This document shows positions 56,980 to 64,000 of a stretch of DNA of 64,000 bases, piece by piece. A program made the position numbers and the translations under genes. Numbering within the stretch: position 1 is the first letter of the stretch; each line of letters opens with the position of its first letter. The notes under the pieces were generated by a model, which was not told the origin of the DNA, searched no databases, and was given only the letters and a program-made list of their open reading frames with translations. Origin of the DNA: Oryzias latipes (taxonomy: Eukaryota; Chordata; Actinopteri; Beloniformes; Adrianichthyidae); assembly GCF_002234675.1 (NCBI RefSeq), contig NC_019866.2:542083-606082 (forward strand), given 5' to 3'.

Positions 56980-58506
56980 GTCTCCTCAGAGGTTGTCATG
57001 GCGATGACTCCAGGTGCTTCCTGCAGCTGCCAATCAAAGGTCTGGAGCGGCTTTGGTTCCTCTGCAGAAACGTCTGAGCCTCAGACATCAGGAACCTGTA
57101 GAAGTTCTGACCCGCTCCGCCAAGGGGGGGGTGCTTTTCTGCCAAACAGAACCCAATGAAGCCGATTTCACAGCAGCAGCTCTTCCTCTGAGTTCTGGTT
57201 TGACCTCTCAGGCTGAAGGTCACAGAAACATTCAGGAACATCTTCAGCCACGTCAGCTTTCCTGTGGCGACATCAGTCCGTTCTTCCAGATTCCTTCTTG
57301 ATCCGGAGAACCTGAATCCTGGAGGCCTTTGTTTCCTGAGCCGTTCATGTGGAGAACGTCCAGCTCCTCCAGGGAAAGCAGCGGTTCTGTCATCAGACGA
57401 AGACATTTTCTTCTGTTCTGAGGAGGATGGGCGATCGTCTGAGGATCCGGCATTAAGCTTTCCTCACAAACTTCTACTGGTGGGCTTTGGTCTGGAGATG
57501 AAACCATCCTGGACCTCATGGAGGCCAAAGGTTTGTGACGTCAGCGTCTGGTCCTGGAAAGGACCGTGGGTCCACTGGCGGTTCTGGGGCTGCAGGTGCC
57601 TGCTCCACCTGCAGGGGGCAGTCTAACACCAGAGTTCAGCAGTGAAGACAGCAGCACTCAGGCCAGTTTGCATTCCAAGTTTATTGTTGCATGAAAACAC
57701 CTGATAGAAACAGCTGCAGAGCACGAGATCAGTGTAAACAAGGAGGTCGCACCGAGAGCCACGTTCCTACATTCAGTGGTGCATAAGAGGAACCGGAACG
57801 CCGGAGAACCGGAACCTGGATGCTGCTTCATGTCTCACTGGAACACGTTAGAAAACAGGCAGAGTATAGAAGTATGTCGACATACTGCATCATGCAACGA
57901 CGAGGAAGAACCACCTGAAGAGACGCGCACACGCGTGCCGCAGAGATGCAGGGGGGGGCCGAGAAGTTTCAGACCAAAGGTCCCTGAGGGAAGCCGAGCT
58001 TCAGGCCCAGAACCCTCAGAACCGGTTCCGTTTCCCGGATGTGATGAGGCTGATGGGATGGAAATGCTCCGGTGGTCGTGGTGAGAGCTGTCATGGGGGG
58101 GGGGGTTATCTGCCCTCATACCTACAGATGTTTGCACAGCGTTCTCCAACAAAAGGAAGATCCAGACGCCAGAGAACACCTGATCTCCGGGTGCGCCTTG
58201 GTCTCCCTCTGGTTGTTTTTATGTTTCATTAAACCCAGGCGACCTTAAGGTCGACCTTCACGCTGCTAAAGATCTACGGCTTATGTTGTCCTAATCGTCA
58301 TCAGAACCATCAGTTCTTCCAGAACATTTGTGTTCTGGTGAACCCGATTCCCGTCTCCACGTGTGCTTTTGTTCTGAAGTGGACTAAACTTCAGTTTTTA
58401 CCAAAGTTCTTCACGTCCAGCAATGATCAGGACAATAAAACCACATGAACTCTGAGGTTCTGATAAGGTTCCATCAGTTGGGTTCCTCTGCAGAACTCCT
58501 TGGACT

Positions 58507-58522
58507 CCACCAGGGGGCGCTG
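58507..58522 (+). promoter_or_regulatory. CTCF-like motif (copy 2)
   Basis: Exact duplicate of the motif at 56198-56213, in the same orientation, 2309 bp away. Confidence 0.55.
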
Positions 58523-59979
58523 TGGAGCACAGCCCGGTCTGTTCATTGGGCTTCAGTCCTGGTTCTGGTTCTGCCTCTGCTGCTCTTTGCTAGAGGCGGT
58601 TGGCGGTTCCTAGATGTGTAAAGGTGGGTGGAGGTCCGGAAGACCAAACGGAGACGTGGAAGCAGACCAGGAACCGACCGAAGGCTGGAAAACCTCAAAC
58701 CAGCGGGACGGAACCGTTCTGATTGTGGGGTCTTCAGGAGTCCATTCAGGGTTCTGTGGGTTCAGGTCTACAGACGGCAAGATGAGACTCGTCAGCAGGT
58801 CGTCTGCAGGGCTTTAGGGTCGTCAGCAGGCCTTCAGGTCGTCTGCAGGTCGTCTGCAGGGCTTTAGGGTCGTCAGCAGGTCGTCTGCAGGGCTTTAGGG
58901 TCGTCTGCAGGCCTTCAGGTCGTCTGCAGGTCGTCTGCAGGCCTTCAGGTCGCCTGCAGGTCGTCTGCAGGCCTTCAGGTCGTCTGCAGGCCTTCAGGTC
59001 GCCTGCAGGTCGTCTGCAGGCCTTCAGGTCGTCTGCAGGCCTTCAGGTCGTCTGCAGGCCTTCAGGTCGCCTTCAGGTCGTCTGCAGGCCTTCAGGTCGT
59101 CAGCAGGTCGTCTGCAGGTCGTCTGCAGGCCTTCAGGTCGCCTGCAGGTCTTTTCCAGGTCTCCCTCTCTCCACTTGAAGTCTCTAGATCTGTGGATGAT
59201 CATCAGTGCTTCTGCTGTGATGAAGCAGACGTGCAGAAACCCGTTCCTGCAGCCATCAGCCCCCCCCCCCCCCCCCCCCCCGTCTCCTCAGAGGTTGTCA
59301 TGGCGATGACTCCAGGTGCTTCCTGCAGCTGCCAATCAAAGGTCTGGAGCGGCTTTGGTTCCTCTGCAGAAACGTCTGAGCCTCAGACATCAGGAACCTG
59401 TAGAAGTTCTGACCCGCTCCGCCAAGGGGGGGGTGCTTTTCTGCCAAACAGAACCCAATGAAGCCGATTTCACAGCAGCAGCTCTTCCTCTGAGTTCTGG
59501 TTTGACCTCTCAGGCTGAAGGTCACAGAAACATTCAGGAACATCTTCAGCCACGTCAGCTTTCCTGTGGCGACATCAGTCCGTTCTTCCAGATTCCTTCT
59601 TGATCCGGAGAACCTGAATCCTGGAGGCCTTTGTTTCCTGAGCCGTTCATGTGGAGAACGTCCAGCTCCTCCAGGGAAAGCAGCGGTTCTGTCATCAGAC
59701 GAAGACATTTTCTTCTGTTCTGAGGAGGATGGGCGATCGTCTGAGGATCCGGCATTAAGCTTTCCTCACAAACTTCTACTGGTGGGCTTTGGTCTGGAGA
59801 TGAAACCATCCTGGACCTCATGGAGGCCAAAGGTTTGTGACGTCAGCGTCTGGTCCTGGAAAGGACCGTGGGTCCACTGGCGGTTCTGGGGCTGCAGGTG
59901 CCTGCTCCACCTGCAGGGGGCAGTCTAACACCAGAGTTCAGCAGTGAAGACAGCAGCACTCAGGCCAGTTTGCATTCCA

Positions 59980-60000
59980 AGTTTATTGTTGCATGAAAAC
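59980..60000 (-). promoter_or_regulatory. Minus-strand AATAAA, possible distal poly-A signal of the doc2 gene
   Basis: On the minus strand CATGCAACAATAAACTTGG presents AATAAA about 3.5 kb past the doc2-type stop codon. An identical copy sits at about 57680-57695 in the other duplicate. No nearer minus-strand AATAAA was noticed, so the doc2 3' UTR may run into the duplication. This is inference. Confidence 0.3.
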
Positions 60001-60424
60001 ACCTGATAGAAACAGCTGCAGAGCACGAGATCAGTGTAAACAAGGAGGTCGCACCGAGAGCCACGTTCCTACATTCAGTGGTGCATAAGAGGAACCGGAA
60101 CGCCGGAGAACCGGAACCTGGATGCTGCTTCATGTCTCACTGGAACACGTTAGAAAACAGGCAGAGTATAGAAGTATGTCGACATACTGCATCATGCAAC
60201 GACGAGGAAGAACCACCTGAAGAGACGCGCACACGCGTGCCGCAGAGATGCAGGGGGGGGCCGAGAAGTTTCAGACCAAAGGTCCCTGAGGGAAGCCGAG
60301 CTTCAGGCCCAGAACCCTCAGAACCGGTTCCGTTTCCCGGATGTGATGAGGCTGATGGGATGGAAATGCTCCGGTGGTCGTGGTGAGAGCTGTCATGGGG
60401 GGGGGGGTTATCTGCCCTCATACC

Positions 60425-63400
60425 CCTTCAGGTGCTGCTCTCATCATCGGGGGGGGGGGGGGGGGGGGTCTTCAAGCTCTCTTAGGATTGTAAAAGCCCT
60501 TGGTTGGAGGGCATTTGTGACCCCTCCTCATCCATTAACCCTGTCCTTACAGGGGGGGGGGGGGGGGGGGGGGGCCTCCTTAATGTCGGTTCTGAAGCCT
60601 CAACACCCCCAGGAGGGACAGTAGGGGGTGGGGGGCAGTAAAGAGCACTGAAAGGCTGCTATCTTTGGTTCCTGAAGATGCATCTCTGGCAGAGAAGGAG
60701 CCTGAGTCGGTTCAGAGCGTGACGGTACTGTCCCGTGTGGGTTCTGGAACCAGTCTGCGGTTCTGGAAAGCCTTGTTTCCATTGAGCGGTCCGGTCTGGT
60801 TTAGGATGGTCCAGGCGATTCAGATGAGCGTTTGCCCTCCAGGGTTGAACCGTTATGGCGCCTGCGGGGCGGAGCTAACCACAGCGCTGGCGGTCGTCCA
60901 GCAGCTCATTTCTTTGCCTTTCCACAAATCACTGAAAGTCGTTTAAAGGTCGCAGTAATGACCTTCAGCCAATCAACACGTTTCAACACTAGCTCCGCCC
61001 CAACAGGTCCGCTCCATTTTTATGGACCTTCAGCAAACAGGGGCCCAAAATGGTTCGGTCCATCGTAACGGGTCCATTCTATAATGGAAACGTCAAAATA
61101 CCAGACTGGACCGGACCGGACCGCTGAGTGGAGGCATGGTGGAAGGCATCAGGCACGGTCGGGCTGAATAGACCCGCCAGGGTCCATCCTGCCCGGATGA
61201 GGAACTCTTCTTCAGAAAGCCGGTCATTCCCCACATGTGTGAACAACCTGGCTTATGGGCGGTCGGTCAAAGGTTCAAATCCCAAACTAAACAGAGAGTG
61301 CGTCCTTTGGCGTGAGACCTAACCTGTTGAAAGTTATCTCTAATTCCTTCTAAATGCAAATATGTAGAAATGCTTTGCTACCAAAGCAGTTATCACAACG
61401 GATTCATTTAAAAGGGTTTAATGATTGTTTCCCACTGTTTCTATGTTTTCTATATTTGCGACCTTTAACTTTTTAAGCAGTAAACGCAGGAGAACGGTTC
61501 CTCGTCACGTCCACGGTGGAACACAAACACGTGGAGAACCTGACGGTAGACTCAGCGAAAGCCTCCGGACCGTCCAAACAGGTTTAGACCAGGATCAGGC
61601 CTGACGAAGGCCAAACCGACGGCGAGCTTTTAGTTATAAAGGAAACACAAACGAGGTCAGAACAAGAACCGGACCAAAGCATGCAAGGTACGCACTATCG
61701 CCAACATCCTTCCAGTAGCTCCAACACATCAGGACATCCTGACCCGGTCTGGACCAGCAGTTTGTCGCTTCCTGTAGAGTCTGACTCGACTGTTGTGTTG
61801 AGCTGGAGCTGGTCTGGGTTTACAGTAAACCAGCTTCAACTTTGTCTCATTTCCTGCAGAAACTTTAATCTGAGAAACTCAGGAAGTCAAACTTACATCC
61901 CAGAAGGTCTGAGGATTGTTGTGGTTCTAACGGCACACGGTAGTACATCCATGTGTTTGTAGGTCAGTCGCACAATCACGTCCTACGCTTGAGAGCGACA
62001 ACAAACCAACATCGGGAATTGGGTTCAGACGTAGACGTTTTCATCTCCTACGTGTTTCGAACACAAATGTGATCAATATGTGGCTTTTCACAGACGCAGC
62101 ATGTTCACCTTTAACATCAGAGCTTTAGCGTTCAGGAAATTACCGCTTCAACTTTTTACACTATTAACGTCCGATTCAGAGAAACGCAGCGTTGTGCTGA
62201 CAAACAACACGCCACATGGTGAAGAGTTCACACGATCAACGTGAATCAGCTGATTCTGATGAGAAGTGCCTTTGTGCGTCACATGTCGACACAAAGCCGC
62301 AGCGTCACGATGTGTTGGAAATACGTGCAAACGGTCGATGAGTCTGGGTAAATCAAAGAGCGTGTTAGCTCTGCGGTGTTGAATGGTAAAAAAAAAGACA
62401 TTTAGGAAATAAATGTAGCTAAAGGCTGAAGCCCACAGTGGGACTACTTAGCTTTAATCAGCCTATGCGATCAAGTTAGCTGAAACCACTTTATCACATT
62501 TTGTGTGTCAGAAAATGGTTGTCCTAAAGGGCTTATATCAGTTTTTGAGTGTTTTCTAATGTTGGTTCCTCACTGGGAACAAACCCATTTAAATCCATTC
62601 ATCTGAGCATTCCTCTGTAAACCTGCTCTGTGAACACCAGCCACTCCCAATCCACCAAAACAGGGGGGGTCCTCACATTGTGACATCACAAAGTGAGGAA
62701 CCGCCCTTCCAGGAAGAGTCTACACTGCAAGCTCCGCCCCCAGGCTGACAGACACGCCCACTAACTCTGTGGTGCTAGCGGTGATCGGCTAAATAATCTT
62801 TTTTTTTTGTATGAACAATATTTCATCCATCTTTGCAAAAGTTCATATGTTTGTTTTCGAGGGAGAAAGGCCGACTCCAGAATGATGTCATGAAATGGGC
62901 GGCACCCACAAGGTGAGAAAGGCGGAGCCTGAGAGATCGACTAGTCTTACTTCCTGGTATGAAAATGAGCTGAGAAAATAACTTAATTTCATTTAAGGAT
63001 AGACCCTTTAAAGAACTTGAATTCTTTTGGAGAACCAAAATATAAGTACAGCAAAGCTTTACGTTTTAAGCGCTCCAAAAACAAAATGTTGGGGAATCTG
63101 ATTGGTTTCATCAGAAGAAGGTGTTTTGGATCCTGACTGAGTAGTTTAGTCTGTAAACCACAAATCCAAAGACGCCACATGAGAACCCGTCATCAGAGTT
63201 CTGTCTTGTGGGTCTTTGGTGCCACCCTGAGCTGCAGCAGCCGTGTTTCCTTGGTTCAGGTGGGAGGGGGTGCGTAGGGCGGGGGCAGCCGGGACACGGT
63301 GTGGGGGGTCTTTTACCATAGAGGGTCTGGTTCTGAGGGCTGGTGTGATGCTGACCTGCTGAAGCAGCCAATGAGCTTCGGCTTGCAGATGAAGAAGAAT

Positions 63401-63551
63401 GGAGGTCAGGCGTCCTCCAACTGCTGGGCTGTAAACATTCACACGCGTGTTCTCAGGCGACTACTGCTCTGAAGTGACGTGAATCTGTCCAAACGGAAAT
63501 CAGGGACCATGACGTCGTTAACGTTCTGCATGCATGAAGGTGGGCGGGGCA
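60425..63551. other. Gene-free flank and probable doc2 3' UTR
   Basis: Contains two poly-G runs (60449-60468, 20 nt, and 60552-60574, 23 nt). The rest is mostly unique sequence with no recognised exon. If the doc2 transcript is long, part of it is minus-strand 3' UTR. Confidence 0.45.
60449..60574. repeat. Two poly-G tracts (20 and 23 nt)
   Basis: G20 at 60449-60468 and G23 at 60552-60574 lie just beyond the duplication. Both are likely to be hard to sequence accurately. Confidence 0.95.
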
Positions 63552-63688
63552 TTAGTCGTGGCTGAAGCTTCGTGGCAGCTCGTTGGTCAGGACGTGCCAT
63601 CGCTCCACTCTGCGGCCTTTGTTCTTCAGACAGTCCATCCAGTGGCGGAGGGCGTCCCCCTTGGAGCGGCAGCTCAGAGAGACTCCAC
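63552..63688 (-). CDS. doc2a: Double C2-domain protein (Doc2-type), last coding exon only
   Basis: The minus-strand exon runs from the acceptor GTGTGTAG|GT at 63688 to TAA at 63552. It encodes, after a split Gly, GVSLSCRSKGDALRHWMDCL then KNKGRRVERWHVLTNELPRS and a few more residues. This is the end of a C2B domain as in Doc2 and rabphilin: the HW...CL...ERWH...NELP pattern with the GGVSL start. DOC2 proteins are cytosolic Ca2+ sensors that bind phospholipids and SNAREs and drive spontaneous or asynchronous release. The GGVSL start and the 16p11.2 neighbours (prrt2, mvp) favour doc2a, but doc2b cannot be excluded from one exon. The rest of the gene lies beyond the right edge. Confidence 0.78.
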
Positions 63689-63845
63689 CTACACACCAAC
63701 AGGGGGTACAGACCTTCAGTTCCTCTCTGGGGATCATGACTGCGTCACAACCTAGGCTGGAGTGTGAGACGTCTCTTCGGGGTCACTGGGTCAAGACTCT
63801 CTTTGGCTAAGCGTGTTCTTACCGCCGTTTCTGATGACCAGGACT

Positions 63846-64000
63846 AGGGATGGATACCGTGCCCCGGTATTGATCTTAACGATACCGCAGTATCGTTAAG
63901 ATCTGACCTGAACGGTTCTGCTATCGGTACTGGAGAAGTTACTTTGTCTTTTTTCTTTTTTTTGTGTCCCACAAGCGTTTTCTGCCATATTTCACTCACC
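63846..64000. mobile_element. Edge of a dispersed repeat with internal hairpin
   Basis: TAGGGATGGATACCGTGCCC followed by GGTATTG and GATACCG words resembles a short repeat scattered in teleost genomes ('gggatggataccg' type). It contains a perfect hairpin (63872-63885 / 63890-63903, arms GATCTTAACGATAC, loop CGCA). It is cut by the window end, and class and borders are unresolved. It lies within the doc2-type gene's last intron. Confidence 0.35.

Larger units (their letters stand above)
55814..58122. repeat. 2.3 kb tandem duplication, copy 1
   Basis: This 2309-bp block is followed immediately by a second copy (58123-60424, 2302 bp). By eye the copies differ only in a poly-C run, 29 nt in this copy (56951-56979) against 22. 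The trinucleotide ACC sits at both ends of each unit, so the junction has 3-bp microhomology. The block contains a CTCF-like site, a minisatellite (about 56480-56850), and a minus-strand AATAAA near 57683-57690. No conserved protein was recognised; open frames of 80-136 codons are simply duplicated along with it. Confidence 0.95.
58123..60424. repeat. 2.3 kb tandem duplication, copy 2
   Basis: Second head-to-tail copy of 55814-58122. It carries the same CTCF-like motif (58507-58522), the same minisatellite (about 58789-59160), a poly-C run of 22, and the same minus-strand AATAAA near 59985-59992. The downstream flank departs after ATACC. Confidence 0.95.

Noticed and set aside
56305-60386. 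Duplicated open frames of 63-136 codons in both 2.3 kb copies
   Set aside because: Identity between copies reflects the recent duplication, not coding constraint; no domain, and the frames overlap on both strands.
63800-63835. Possible further doc2 exon ending at a GGTAAG donor near 63820
   Set aside because: The upstream translation does not resemble the C2B segment expected before the split Gly (NDFIG-like).

Overview
The window is vertebrate nuclear DNA, almost certainly from a teleost fish. The genes have many GT-AG introns. Between them lie minisatellites, long poly-C and poly-G runs, an L1-type retrotransposon and teleost-type SINE/MITE fragments. The L1-like element and the sequence style would suit a percomorph (for example medaka-like) fish, but species cannot be settled from sequence alone.

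Layout. (1) About 2.8-20.2 kb, plus strand: nearly all of caskin2, with ankyrin repeats, SH3, two SAM domains, a proline-rich region and a conserved C-terminal helix. Its first coding exon or exons lie off the left edge, and its first visible intron holds a 2.4 kb and a 1 kb minisatellite. (2) About 23.5-31.8 kb, plus strand: complete mvp (major vault protein), with a non-coding first exon, 16 coding exons and 870 codons, preceded by a TATA-less promoter with NRF1, AP-1 and CRE motifs. (3) 33.7-40.3 kb: an apparently complete L1-type insertion with an intact 1247-codon endonuclease/reverse transcriptase ORF, a very G-rich 3' region of about 2 kb, a 33-nt poly-A tail and an 8-bp target-site duplication. 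(4) About 45.0-46.0 kb, minus strand: prrt2, convergent with mvp, followed by a Tigger-like terminal-inverted-repeat element. (5) 47.5-53 kb: gene-free sequence dense in minisatellites. (6) 53.4-55.1 kb, plus strand: a two-exon C2H2 zinc-finger gene. (7) 55.8-60.4 kb: a head-to-tail 2.3 kb duplication whose copies look identical except for a poly-C length. (8) 63.55-63.69 kb, minus strand: the last coding exon of a Doc2-type C2-domain gene, probably doc2a.

The genes do not form a pathway. The link is positional: mvp, prrt2 and a doc2 gene are all neighbours in human 16p11.2, so this looks like a rearranged teleost counterpart of that block with caskin2 alongside. Prrt2 and Doc2 proteins both act at the presynaptic release machinery, and Caskin proteins are neuronal scaffolds.

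No CRISPR array, rRNA gene or functional tRNA gene was seen. The most unusual items are the L1 family with its G-quadruplex-prone 3' region and no ORF1, the near-perfect 2.3 kb tandem duplication, several perfect hairpins (one carrying AATAAA on both strands), and a weak GTCGCG splice donor in mvp.
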